Shown piece by piece: positions 1 to 7,939 of a DNA stretch of 25,475 bases. This DNA comes from Blakeslea trispora (lineage: Eukaryota; Mucoromycota; Mucoromycetes; Mucorales; Choanephoraceae). A model generated the notes under the pieces. The model was not told the DNA's origin. It ran no database searches and saw nothing but the letters and a program-made list of their open reading frames with translations. Positions within the stretch are counted from its first letter, which is position 1. Each line of letters opens with the position of its first letter. The position numbers were made by a program, and so were the translations under genes. The stretch spans positions 1 through 25,475 of the forward strand of contig JAIWNE010000230.1 of NCBI GenBank assembly GCA_025331445.1, given 5' to 3'.

Positions 1-2
1 AT

Positions 3-2426
3 GCCATAACTAGTAACCAATTTGAAGACGAGGACTCAACTGCTACTCACTGTACTTTACGAATCAACGAACAAGAAATTCTTGCTCTCTTAGATGGAGG
101 AGCAAGTCGAAGTATCATATCTGATGCTTTGATAAAGCGACTGGGCTACCAAATCGATGCCCCTTCAAACGTTGTGTTTACCATCGGAAACGGTGAGGAC
201 TATGGGTCCCTCGGTGTGGTCTATGATGTGCCCATTCAAGTTGGTTCTCTTATTACCCCAATCAACTTGGAAGTACTACCAAGTCCCTCCTATGACCTAG
301 TCATCGGCAATAACTGGTTTAAGAAAAGCAAAGCCACAGTAAGCTACGACTTGTCTCATTTATCGGTAGTCTATAGAGGTAAAACCTCTTCTATACCTAT
401 TACCTTCACCCAACTAGCTAATTCGCAAGTAACGATATTGCCAGGACAATCCCTGTTGAAATATCTACACCCAGAATATGAAGATGAAGCCGTTAATTCT
501 GATGAAGAATTAGATGCCGAGTATGAAGAAGAAACACCCAGTGAGACGGACAGCAGTGAACCATCACCTACCCAACCTACTCACATGCTGAAGGAAGACT
601 TTCATTGTCTGACCACCAAGGAAGAACACCGGTTTCAGTTAGATAAAACTACTCGAAGCATCAAGATCAAACCTGGACCTCCCATGATCATACCTGCCAA
701 ATCCACCGTACCTATCACGTTAAACATGAACCGTCGTGCTCAAGCCCAATTAATTGAACTCGAACACAATTTTGAAAATAAACTATCCTTGTCCAATTAT
801 GTCTTAAAGCCTCATCAGGAAAAGTGTAGAATCACCTTAGAAAATCACGGGTATGATCCTATTACTCTACCGGCTCTTTCTACACTAGCCACGATATCTG
901 AGATAGAGGACATGCAATATTACCGTCCCAAAACAATAACTAAAGAAGTGTTTTTATCTCTTACCGACTCCACGGACCATAAAGAAGGGGAATTCCTAAC
1001 CGATGATCAAAAGTCAAAGATCAGTGTAGACAGTCAATCGGAAGAAATCAAAAATCACCTTTATCGATTAATTGCAAAATATCAACACATATTTGACTGG
1101 AACGACGACAAACTAGGCCGCACTGATATGATATGTCATCAAATTATTACCGAAGATGAAGTACCGATCCGCCATAGACCATATCGTATATCACCAGAAG
1201 AAAGCCGACAGTTGAAGGAAGAGCTTGATAAATACTGCAAGATGGGAGTGATCGAACCCTCAACCACTAGTTGGGTCTCACCCATATTGATGATCAAGAA
1301 AAAGGATGGTGGCTATCGGCTAGTCGTAGACTATCGAGCATTAAATGCCAAGACAAAAAAGGATGCCTATCCCTTACCACGCATAGATGACCTATTAGAC
1401 GCTGTAGGAAACGCCCAAGTGTTTTCAGCTTTAGATATGCGTGCTGCATTCCATCAGATCCCCATGCACCCTAATTCTATGGATAAAACCGGGTTTATCT
1501 GTAAATACGGTGTTTATGCCTACAAAATGATGCCCATGGGCCTATCTTGTTCTCCCTCTACCTATCAAAAACTAATGGACATCTGTTTTCAACCTCTCCT
1601 CAACAAGTGCATTATTTCTTACTTGGACGATCAAAATGTCTTCTCCCCCAACAAGGATCAACATCTCAAAAATCTGGACAGCGTCTTCCGCTGTGTGTCC
1701 CATGCAAAATTGATGCTCAACCCCTCTAAATGTTTTTTTTTCAAAGAAGAACTCAAGTTCCTGGGACACGTTATAACAAAGCGGGGTATTCAAGCGGACC
1801 CAGCCAAAATTGAAAAGATACAAAAGTTCCCTAGACCACAAACTGTAACAGAGGTGAAAAGTTTTGTTGCTCTCGCCTCATATTACCGCAAGTTTTGTCA
1901 CAATTTTGCTAAGGTCGCTCGGCCATTACATAATCTTACTAAGACCAAGGGAAATGTAAAGACCTGGGACGAAGAAGCTGAAAAAGCTTTCAATGAGTTG
2001 AAAGAACTATTGACCACCCCACCTGTGCTCACTCGGCCGGATTTCACTCGTCCCTTTATCTTACAAACTGATGCTTCCAGAAAAGGCCTTGGTTGTGTTC
2101 TTGCCCAGAAAGGCGCTGACAACAAAGAACATGTCATCCTATATGCAAGCAGGGGGTTAAAAGGAGCAGAAGAAAATTATGGTGTCTCCAAACTTGAATG
2201 TCTCGCAGTTGTATGGGCTGTAAAGCTTCTCCGTCCTTATCTACTTGGCTCTCAGTTTATTATCGAAACTGATCACTCGGCCCTAAGAGGACTATTGAAC
2301 TCAAAAGAAACTACAGGCATCATAGCCCGATGGCAAGCTATTCTTAGTGAATACTCTTTTGAAGTCAAGTATAAACCCGGAAGAATCAACAACAATGCCG
2401 ACTTCCTAAGCCGACTGGGTTATTAA
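3..2426 (+). CDS. pol: Ty3/gypsy protease-reverse transcriptase-RNase H polyprotein (5' partial)
   Basis: The frame is open to the left edge, so no start codon is assigned. The first possible initiator inside is only a TTG at 129. An aspartic protease core appears at codons 87-107 (LLDGGAS, followed by the hydrophobic SIIS strand), with Gly where most retropepsins have Ser or Thr. The RT domain covers about 1170-1800: a VDYRALN motif, a DMRAAFHQI motif, and the catalytic YLDD at 1620-1631. RNase H follows at about 2040-2420 with QTDAS, the Glu of SKLECLAV, ETDHS and NADFLSR. The reading frame ends with TAA directly after RNase H and contains no integrase, which is unusual for this family, where integrase normally continues in the same polyprotein. 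The product would copy element RNA into cDNA in a cytoplasmic particle. No internal stop or frameshift is seen. Confidence 0.93.
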   Translation, partial: AITSNQFEDEDSTATHCTLRINEQEILALLDGGASRSIISDALIKRLGYQIDAPSNVVFTIGNGEDYGSLGVVYDVPIQVGSLITPINLEVLPSPSYDLVIGNNWFKKSKATVSYDLSHLSVVYRGKTSSIPITFTQLANSQVTILPGQSLLKYLHPEYEDEAVNSDEELDAEYEEETPSETDSSEPSPTQPTHMLKEDFHCLTTKEEHRFQLDKTTRSIKIKPGPPMIIPAKSTVPITLNMNRRAQAQLIELEHNFENKLSLSNYVLKPHQEKCRITLENHGYDPITLPALSTLATISEIEDMQYYRPKTITKEVFLSLTDSTDHKEGEFLTDDQKSKISVDSQSEEIKNHLYRLIAKYQHIFDWNDDKLGRTDMICHQIITEDEVPIRHRPYRISPEESRQLKEELDKYCKMGVIEPSTTSWVSPILMIKKKDGGYRLVVDYRALNAKTKKDAYPLPRIDDLLDAVGNAQVFSALDMRAAFHQIPMHPNSMDKTGFICKYGVYAYKMMPMGLSCSPSTYQKLMDICFQPLLNKCIISYLDDQNVFSPNKDQHLKNLDSVFRCVSHAKLMLNPSKCFFFKEELKFLGHVITKRGIQADPAKIEKIQKFPRPQTVTEVKSFVALASYYRKFCHNFAKVARPLHNLTKTKGNVKTWDEEAEKAFNELKELLTTPPVLTRPDFTRPFILQTDASRKGLGCVLAQKGADNKEHVILYASRGLKGAEENYGVSKLECLAVVWAVKLLRPYLLGSQFIIETDHSALRGLLNSKETTGIIARWQAILSEYSFEVKYKPGRINNNADFLSRLGY

Positions 2427-2593
2427 ACTGCTCGACCGAAATAGTCGCTAAACTAATATCCGACCTTGGACGTCGTGAAACTCGTCTACATTCAAAAAAA
2501 AAAATTCTATATATTTTATTACCCCTCATCTTTACACCTCCACTTTTTCTTCTCTATACATATATTTTTTTCATTTATTCATTATATATCTAT
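2427..2593 (+). promoter_or_regulatory. Inter-ORF leader between RNase H and integrase ORFs
   Basis: These 167 bases separate the RNase H stop from the integrase ATG. They hold an A-run at about 2495-2504, then a strongly T/C-rich and TATA-rich stretch (about 2505-2593) that resembles a fungal promoter or 5' leader more than coding sequence. No AG acceptor lies immediately before the ATG, so a simple splice to the start is not obvious. How the downstream ORF is expressed (internal promoter, reinitiation or splicing) is not shown by the sequence. Confidence 0.35.
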
Positions 2594-3955
2594 ATGGATT
2601 CTTCAACCCACTCGAACCTATTACACTATCTTCAAACTCTGGAATATCCGTCATTGCTATCTGTCACCGATCAGCAAAAGATAGCCAAACTGAAATCCCA
2701 CTATTTCGAAACTCAAAACAAACTCTATCACAGAAAGACCCAAAAACAAGTACCAACCCAAGAGGAAGCCAAAAAGATCTTTCAATTTTACCATCTGCAC
2801 CCCCTCGGAGGACATTTCGCTTTCCACAACACTCTTGATAAAATCAAACAAGTCTATCATTGGGAAACCATGCATCAAGACCTTCAAGAATGGATAAGCA
2901 CTTGTGATAGATGCCAAAGAAAAGGCAAAGAAAACTTCCATGAATCTGCCCATTCCATTCCGGTGCCAATACTACCTTTCGCTCAAGTCGCCATGGACAT
3001 CAAGCATGTTTCTCCTTCTCGAGGCGATCATAGATATATCATCGTCGCAATAGATTACCTAACCAAATGGACAGAAGCTCGCGCCCTAGTTCAGGCCAAT
3101 GCCATAGAGGTTTACCAGTTCTTCGTGGAAGATGTTATATGTAGACACTCCACTCCTCACACTATCATCACTGATAACGGATCGCCATTCAGTAATTTGC
3201 TCATCGATTCTCTCTGTAACCAATTTGTTATCAAGCACAAATATTCGTCCGCCTACCACCCTCAAGGAAATGGTCTCGTCGAACGCTTCAACAGAAGTCT
3301 GGGTCACTGTCTAATGATGTTACCTAACGAAGAAAAAGAAGATTGGCACGTGTACCTAGAGCCTATACTCTTCTCCTATCGCACCATCACCCAAGCCTCT
3401 ATCAAGATGTCACCCTTTGAAGCGCTCTATGGTTATTTCCCAAGCACAATGATCAATAACCTGCTAGGGACACAAATTGAAGAACCTTCCCAAGCACAAG
3501 TGGAAGACTACTTTTCGGCAATAAAGAACCGACTTGAAGGGATTCGCCGTCAAGCCCACGACTACCTAGTCAAAGCCCAAAGCCATCAACGCAAAGTCTC
3601 CAACAAAAAGCTAAAAACAAGTCAAGAGAACAAACCGCCTTTTCTCCTGGGAGACTTAGTGTTGCGCTATCAAGACGCAATTGCTGGAGACCTTGGTGAG
3701 AAAATACAAGACCGTTACGCTGGGCCATACATTGTACAACAAGCCTTCGCCAATGGAACTTACTTGTTGAAAACTATCCACGGCAAGTTGGTGCCACGAC
3801 ACGTACACGGCAACAAATTAAAAATATATAAAAACCCCTCATTGTCCGTGCAAACTGTTCTACCTGAGTCCAACAATGAATCAAGAAGACCTCCTTTGGG
3901 ACCAGCTCCTAAATTTAGACCCTATCTCCCTCCTACCTCTGTCCGAGAAGACTGA
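2594..3955 (+). CDS. int: Ty3/gypsy integrase as a separate ORF
   Basis: This 453-residue protein begins at an ATG in a different frame from the RT ORF. An HHCC zinc-binding domain lies at about residues 70-110 (HPLGGH, then CDRC). The catalytic core has D135 (AMDIKH), D194 (TDNGSPF) and E230 (VERFNR). The spacing is D-58-D-35-E, exactly as expected of a retroviral-type integrase. A C-terminal GPY/F module is present (RYAGPYIVQQ, about residue 380). There is no chromodomain; the tail is a short Pro-rich segment. It would insert element cDNA into nuclear DNA. The whole ORF is open, which argues that a stand-alone integrase is tolerated or functional in this family. Alternatively, an old frameshift plus insertion separated it from the rest of pol. 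Confidence 0.93.
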   Translation: MDSSTHSNLLHYLQTLEYPSLLSVTDQQKIAKLKSHYFETQNKLYHRKTQKQVPTQEEAKKIFQFYHLHPLGGHFAFHNTLDKIKQVYHWETMHQDLQEWISTCDRCQRKGKENFHESAHSIPVPILPFAQVAMDIKHVSPSRGDHRYIIVAIDYLTKWTEARALVQANAIEVYQFFVEDVICRHSTPHTIITDNGSPFSNLLIDSLCNQFVIKHKYSSAYHPQGNGLVERFNRSLGHCLMMLPNEEKEDWHVYLEPILFSYRTITQASIKMSPFEALYGYFPSTMINNLLGTQIEEPSQAQVEDYFSAIKNRLEGIRRQAHDYLVKAQSHQRKVSNKKLKTSQENKPPFLLGDLVLRYQDAIAGDLGEKIQDRYAGPYIVQQAFANGTYLLKTIHGKLVPRHVHGNKLKIYKNPSLSVQTVLPESNNESRRPPLGPAPKFRPYLPPTSVRED

Positions 3956-4265
3956 TGCCAACTCAGAAAACACTTCTCCCGATCTGGACTTACTGTCTCA
4001 GTACCAAAATGCTCATCAACAATTAGTCCTTGCTCGTCGCCAAGAAAAACGCCTACGAAAGAAATTCATACAGGCTAGTGTACTTCATATCAATCCTACC
4101 TCGTCCATCTCTATTACTTTCCCGAGTACTTACAAGAAACGTTACCAATCTCTTCTCAAGCCTTCTTTATTCGCTCTTACCTTTAAAGAAGCTCTCCAAT
4201 ATCACAAACAAAAAACGAACAACTCGCGTAGGGGTCCTACTTCTTCCCGCCCGGAGGATATGTAA
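3876..4265 (+). CDS. Small ORF overlapping the integrase 3' end (unknown function)
   Basis: This 129-residue ORF starts at an ATG 80 nt before the integrase stop, in another frame, and ends two bases inside the putative 3' LTR (TAA at 4263-4265). The protein is acidic at its N terminus (DANSENTSPDLDLL), basic in the middle (RRQEKRLRKKF) and again toward the C terminus, with no membrane segment, zinc motif or recognisable domain. Its position after integrase is where some LTR elements carry an extra gene, but nothing suggests an envelope. It may be a chance ORF or a small basic accessory protein. Confidence 0.4.
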   Translation: MNQEDLLWDQLLNLDPISLLPLSEKTDANSENTSPDLDLLSQYQNAHQQLVLARRQEKRLRKKFIQASVLHINPTSSISITFPSTYKKRYQSLLKPSLFALTFKEALQYHKQKTNNSRRGPTSSRPEDM

Positions 4266-4835
4266 CATATGTAACATATCGTGACTTTCAATTTTTGTCT
4301 ATAAAATAACTCCATTAAAAATCAATAAAGAGAACTTAGTCTTGCTTTTCCCACATTATTCTTCTGTATAATTGTTTGCCTTAACTTATAATTGTCTGCC
4401 CGAAATTATAAGCTTTGTTAAGCATTGTCTGATATAATCCATTGATAAATTTTACCTGTCGACCAGACTAACTAAATTATCTTAAACAAGTTGTATTTGA
4501 CTGGACTCTTCAATTCCATTAATTGTTAATCGAAGTCCCTTAATAAAATCACTAAAAAGCCTACTAGTCAATAATATAAACATAATCTCATTGATCTCTT
4601 CGTGGTTCTTAAACGAGATAAATCTATATTATAACCTTATAAACTTTACATCGATCATACGTAACTAAGTTTATTTAATCGAGTTAATTGACTTCACTGT
4701 GTTTACAAAACAATCTTCGTTCTAAAGCCTCTGAACTCAATATTACGTGTGTTCTTAAATAAGCTTTGAAATTTGAATTGTTTTACTTCTGTATACATCT
4801 CCTCTCCATCAATAAACCCCGTCCTTAAATTTACA
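4261..4835 (+). repeat. Probable 3' LTR of element 1
   Basis: The start is supported by position: it follows the last ORF and a short purine tract (GGAGGATA), and begins TGTAACATATGTAACATAT. A TATA box-like TATAAAATA (4300-4308) and an AATAAA signal (4324-4329) lie inside. A 20-bp-period direct repeat, TATAATTGTTTGCC / TATAATTGTCTGCC, is at 4367-4380 and 4387-4400. The proposed end at 4835 (TTACA) forms a 5-bp inverted pair with the TGTAA start. The 5' LTR is outside the window, so the length of 575 bp is provisional. Confidence 0.5.
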
Positions 4836-4836
4836 G

Positions 4837-5068
4837 TGACCAGTCTATTTCTATATATGGAATTCTCAGGCTGTTGCGTTCAAACGGTACAAACACTGGA
4901 TACAATGTATCCAGGTTACAGGCAATGTATACATTGTGCTCAAGTTACTCAGTTATCATACCAGTATTTCCCATAGTATAAATAGAGACAGAAAACATAT
5001 ATCTGAATAAAACATCTTTCTTTTGGTCTGATTGACTTTTTATTATTATTAATAGTGAATATATCACA
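4837..5068 (+). repeat. 5' LTR of chromovirus
   Basis: 232 bp, TGACCAGTC...ATATCACA, repeated at 10539-10770 with three transitions. It contains a TATA box (TATAAATA, 4977-4984) and a polyadenylation-type AATAAA (5006-5011), giving a U3-R-U5 layout. It also holds two palindromes: a 19-bp one at 4896-4914 and a perfect 14-bp one at 4923-4936, upstream of the TATA box. Confidence 0.95.
4896..4936. promoter_or_regulatory. Twin palindromes in the LTR U3 region
   Basis: CTGGATACAATGTATCCAG (4896-4914) has an 8-bp arm on each side of AAT. CAATGTATACATTG (4923-4936) is a perfect 14-bp palindrome. They share the GTATAC/ATACAATGTAT core and lie 41-81 bp upstream of the TATA box. Both are unchanged in the 3' LTR (10598-10638). 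They could bind a dimeric transcription factor or form a stem structure. Confidence 0.5.
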
Positions 5069-5128
5069 TTTTTTTCAATCAAGATACTCTCTGTTCTCTG
5101 TCTCTCTTCTCTCTTCACTACTTTAAAA

Positions 5129-7939
5129 ATGTCAAACTCACCTGTTTCTTCTTCTTCCCCTGCAGTCGTAGATGTCGACATGGACGTTGTTGTCCAGGAA
5201 CCTCTTCCTGTTGTTGCTGCTCCTGTTGTCTCTGCTTCTGTTGCTCCTGCCCCTGTGGTTGGTGTCTCTGCCCCTGTGGTTGGTGTCTCTGCCCCTGTGG
5301 TTGGTGTCTCTGCCCCTGTGGTTGGTGTCTCTGCCCCTGTGGTTGGTGTCTCTGCCCCTGTGGTTGGTGTCTCTGCCCCTGTTGTGGTTGATGCCTCTCC
5401 CCTCCGTCACGCCGTCAACGTTCTGAAGGCTGAGCTTGTAGTCCTGGGCTGCAAGTACCATGGCGCCAACAAGGAGGCTGACCTTGCTGATTTGCGTGGG
5501 CAAGTCGACAGCAAGAAGGCTAACTTGGAGGTGCTTGTTCGCACTTTGGAGAGTGTGGATGGTCCTGCTGTGTCTCCTGCTGTGGGTGCTGCTCCTTGGT
5601 CTGGTGCTTCTTCTGTTGCTCCTGTTGCCGCTCCTTTGTCTTCTCGCGTTGTCTGCCCTTCTGCTCTCCCTCTCTTCCAGTGGGAAGGTTGTGTGCATGA
5701 CAACAAGTCACGCATCTTTCCAGATGTACATGCGTGCATCATGTTCTTTGAGGACGTGATGCGCGCCAACGAGTTGGACTTGAACCAGCATTTCTTGCGG
5801 TTGGTCCCACAACTCTTGTCCTACACCGCTCGTCAGTGGTACGGACAATTCTTGTTCCAGTTTGGTTCTGCTTCGCCTTCTTGGGGTGAATTCAAGGCTG
5901 CTTTCTCTTCTCGCTTTGGGCGTACGGTCCCACAAGAACAAGCTGACTGTTCTTTGGCCTTGTCCAAGGTGGAGATGTTGCCTGGTAAAGGCTTTGAAGC
6001 CTTCGTAGACCGCTTCCGGGACTTGTGTCGTCGTTCTGACCCTCTCTGCTTGCCCTCTCCTGTGTTGATGGACAAGTTCCAATGTGCTATACCTAGCTAT
6101 CTGCTAGAAAAGGTTCTCTTGGCTCGTGCTGCTCTGCCTGAGCACGCAAGCTGGGACATTGACCAGTTGGTGGCTGTTTCTTTGCGTGTCCACAAGGACA
6201 GTCAAGACTTGGGTTCTCGTGGTTCTTTGACTTCTGGTGGTGGCGTTGGCTCGTCCAAGTGGGCTGCCAAGTCGGGCGCTAAGGTGTCCAAACGTTCTGC
6301 TTCTTCTTCCTCCGGTCGGTACTGTGAGTTGCACAGGGTGCACACTCACAACACCGCCGATTGTAAGGCTTTTTCTGTTGTGTCTGCCGCTTTGGCGAAT
6401 GGTGCTTCTTCCTCTGTTTCTGCTGCTTCTTCTTCTTCGTCTGCTGTTGTTGGCGAAGGCGCCAATGAGGCTTGGTTGTCTGCTGCTGGCACTTCTGCTG
6501 CTGGCACTCCTGTTGTTTCCCCTGTCGCTGCTGGCACTTTGGGTGCGAGTGGTTCTCCTGCTCCTTTGTCTGGTGTTGCACACACCAATGCTGCTGTTCC
6601 TGTTGCCTCTGTGGGTGACTCCTCTGCTTTGTCTGCTTTGTCTTCTTTGTCGTCTTCTTCGGAAGACGATATGGATATCGATGAACGTGTGGTAGAGGCT
6701 GCACAGCAATGTAAGTTTGATACGGAATTTTCGAAACTGCCAGAGTATAAATCTAACGCTCTTATCGTTCCAATTATTGTAGAAAAAGTTGCTGTGTACG
6801 CCTTGGTGGACAGTGGTGCCACTTTTAGTGTGGTTCATCCTTCGTTCTTCTCTTCCCTTGGCCTTCCTCTTGTGCCTGCCTCTGGTAGTGTACAATTGGG
6901 ACACGAAAAGTCTTCTGCGCCTCGTTTGGGGCGATGCAGCCTAAAGCTTTTGTACAATAAAAAATTCTTAACTCATACTTTCGAAGTTTTCAATGCATTT
7001 TCTATTAAGGATAACGTACCTGTTATTATTGGCTTAGATTTGATGCCTCGTTTGGGTATTTCAATTCATGGATTAGTTACTTCTTGGTTTGGCACTACAG
7101 GACCCAAATTGCCTTGTCCTATTGACCCTGAAGAAGTAAGTAATGCAGTCAATGCTAGTCCAGTCGGTACATCTACAGAAAGATTGCATTATATGAATCA
7201 GTTACAGCCATTGCTAGATGCCAATGCTAATATTGACCTCAAGTCTACTTTTTGTACGCTACCTAATGCTGTAGTCGACCTTGAGACCAAACCAGGAATG
7301 ACTGCATTTCAAAAACCTTATCCAGTTCCTTTTGCTTATAAAGAAGCTGTATTAGATCAGATTCGAGCATGGATTGATGAAGGCGTTATTGAACGGTCAA
7401 CGGGTCACACTGATTTCAACGTACCCATCTTGTGTGTTGCGAAAAAAGATATCGATGGTGTTTACTCCATGAAAAAACCTAGAATTGTTGAAGATGTTAG
7501 AAAGTTGAACAACATCTTGGTCAGTAACGATGTTTACCAATTGCCTCTCATCTCTGACATTCATCAACGTATGGGAAATGCGACTATCATTTCGACAATT
7601 GATATCCGTTCTTGCTTTACTTCGTTTCTCGTAAACCCTAGTCACAAACATAAACTTAGTTTTATGTGTCCTTTCACTAATCTTCGTTACCACTTCCGTA
7701 AGATGTGCTTTGGCATCACATTCATGTCTGCTTTTGTTCAAAATGTTTTGCAAAACTATTTCCATGATTTGCCTTATGTCTCTATCTACGTGGATGATAT
7801 CACGGTGGCCACTTCGTCTTCGTTGGAGCATCACTTCCTTTGTCTTGGCACAGTGATTCAGCGATTGACTGACGCTAAGTTGCAGATTAATCCAACTAAA
7901 TTGGTCATTGCTATGAATTCAGTTCATCTCTTGGGTTAA
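5129..7939 (+). CDS. gag-pol: Chromovirus gag-protease-RT (ends at in-frame stop)
   Basis: The frame opens at ATG 5129 after a pyrimidine-rich leader and runs 936 residues. The N-terminal part (about 1-85) is Val/Ala/Pro-rich and contains six perfect 7-residue repeats. Capsid-type sequence covers about residues 183-360. A nucleocapsid-like zinc motif, C-x2-H-x4-H-x4-C (CELHRVHTHNTADC), is near residue 400 and is followed by a long Ser/Ala linker. Protease has DSGAT at residue 561. RT carries DIRSCF, CFGITF and the catalytic YVDD (Y887, D889, D890). The frame stops with TAA at 7937-7939 just after LLG, where Ty3/gypsy RT normally continues into LGxxIS. The same frame resumes immediately, so this is a point nonsense change in a former gag-pol fusion rather than a gene end. 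Gag and pol are in one frame with no shift between them. Confidence 0.92.
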   Translation: MSNSPVSSSSPAVVDVDMDVVVQEPLPVVAAPVVSASVAPAPVVGVSAPVVGVSAPVVGVSAPVVGVSAPVVGVSAPVVGVSAPVVVDASPLRHAVNVLKAELVVLGCKYHGANKEADLADLRGQVDSKKANLEVLVRTLESVDGPAVSPAVGAAPWSGASSVAPVAAPLSSRVVCPSALPLFQWEGCVHDNKSRIFPDVHACIMFFEDVMRANELDLNQHFLRLVPQLLSYTARQWYGQFLFQFGSASPSWGEFKAAFSSRFGRTVPQEQADCSLALSKVEMLPGKGFEAFVDRFRDLCRRSDPLCLPSPVLMDKFQCAIPSYLLEKVLLARAALPEHASWDIDQLVAVSLRVHKDSQDLGSRGSLTSGGGVGSSKWAAKSGAKVSKRSASSSSGRYCELHRVHTHNTADCKAFSVVSAALANGASSSVSAASSSSSAVVGEGANEAWLSAAGTSAAGTPVVSPVAAGTLGASGSPAPLSGVAHTNAAVPVASVGDSSALSALSSLSSSSEDDMDIDERVVEAAQQCKFDTEFSKLPEYKSNALIVPIIVEKVAVYALVDSGATFSVVHPSFFSSLGLPLVPASGSVQLGHEKSSAPRLGRCSLKLLYNKKFLTHTFEVFNAFSIKDNVPVIIGLDLMPRLGISIHGLVTSWFGTTGPKLPCPIDPEEVSNAVNASPVGTSTERLHYMNQLQPLLDANANIDLKSTFCTLPNAVVDLETKPGMTAFQKPYPVPFAYKEAVLDQIRAWIDEGVIERSTGHTDFNVPILCVAKKDIDGVYSMKKPRIVEDVRKLNNILVSNDVYQLPLISDIHQRMGNATIISTIDIRSCFTSFLVNPSHKHKLSFMCPFTNLRYHFRKMCFGITFMSAFVQNVLQNYFHDLPYVSIYVDDITVATSSSLEHHFLCLGTVIQRLTDAKLQINPTKLVIAMNSVHLLG
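5252..5377 (+). repeat. Six perfect 21-bp tandem repeats in gag
   Basis: The unit cctgtggttggtgtctctgcc (one codon-aligned PVVGVSA) occurs six times without a mismatch, flanked by degenerate half-copies. Perfect identity implies a recent expansion or ongoing homogenisation by slippage. The number of units probably varies between copies of this element. Confidence 0.97.

Larger units (their letters stand above)
1..4835 (+). mobile_element. Ty3/gypsy LTR retrotransposon, 3' portion (element 1)
   Basis: Protease, reverse transcriptase, RNase H and integrase occur in the Ty3/gypsy order (integrase last) and are followed by a probable 3' LTR. The 5' LTR and gag lie outside the window because the first ORF is already open at the left edge. 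Pol is divided between two ORFs and a third small ORF overlaps the end of the integrase. The right boundary rests on a TGTAA...TTACA pair at 4261 and 4835. It abuts the next retrotransposon and could not be confirmed without the 5' LTR. Confidence 0.85.

Noticed and set aside
5252..5377. CRISPR-like array from regular repeats
   Set aside because: Units are directly abutting, codon-aligned and lack spacers; the context is a eukaryotic retroelement.
5138..5698. Antisense ORF of 186 codons with HRGRDTN repeats
   Set aside because: It is the mirror of the gag tandem repeats; codon bias of the sense strand removes stops from the opposite strand.
6104..6904. Antisense ORF of 266 codons, Ser/Arg-rich
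   Set aside because: It lies opposite gag-protease coding sequence with clear zinc and DSGAT motifs; low-complexity composition follows from the TCT/GCT-rich sense strand.
5129..7939. Gag-pol boundary frameshift as in many Ty3/gypsy elements
   Set aside because: Gag, protease and RT are in one uninterrupted frame; the only stop is inside RT.
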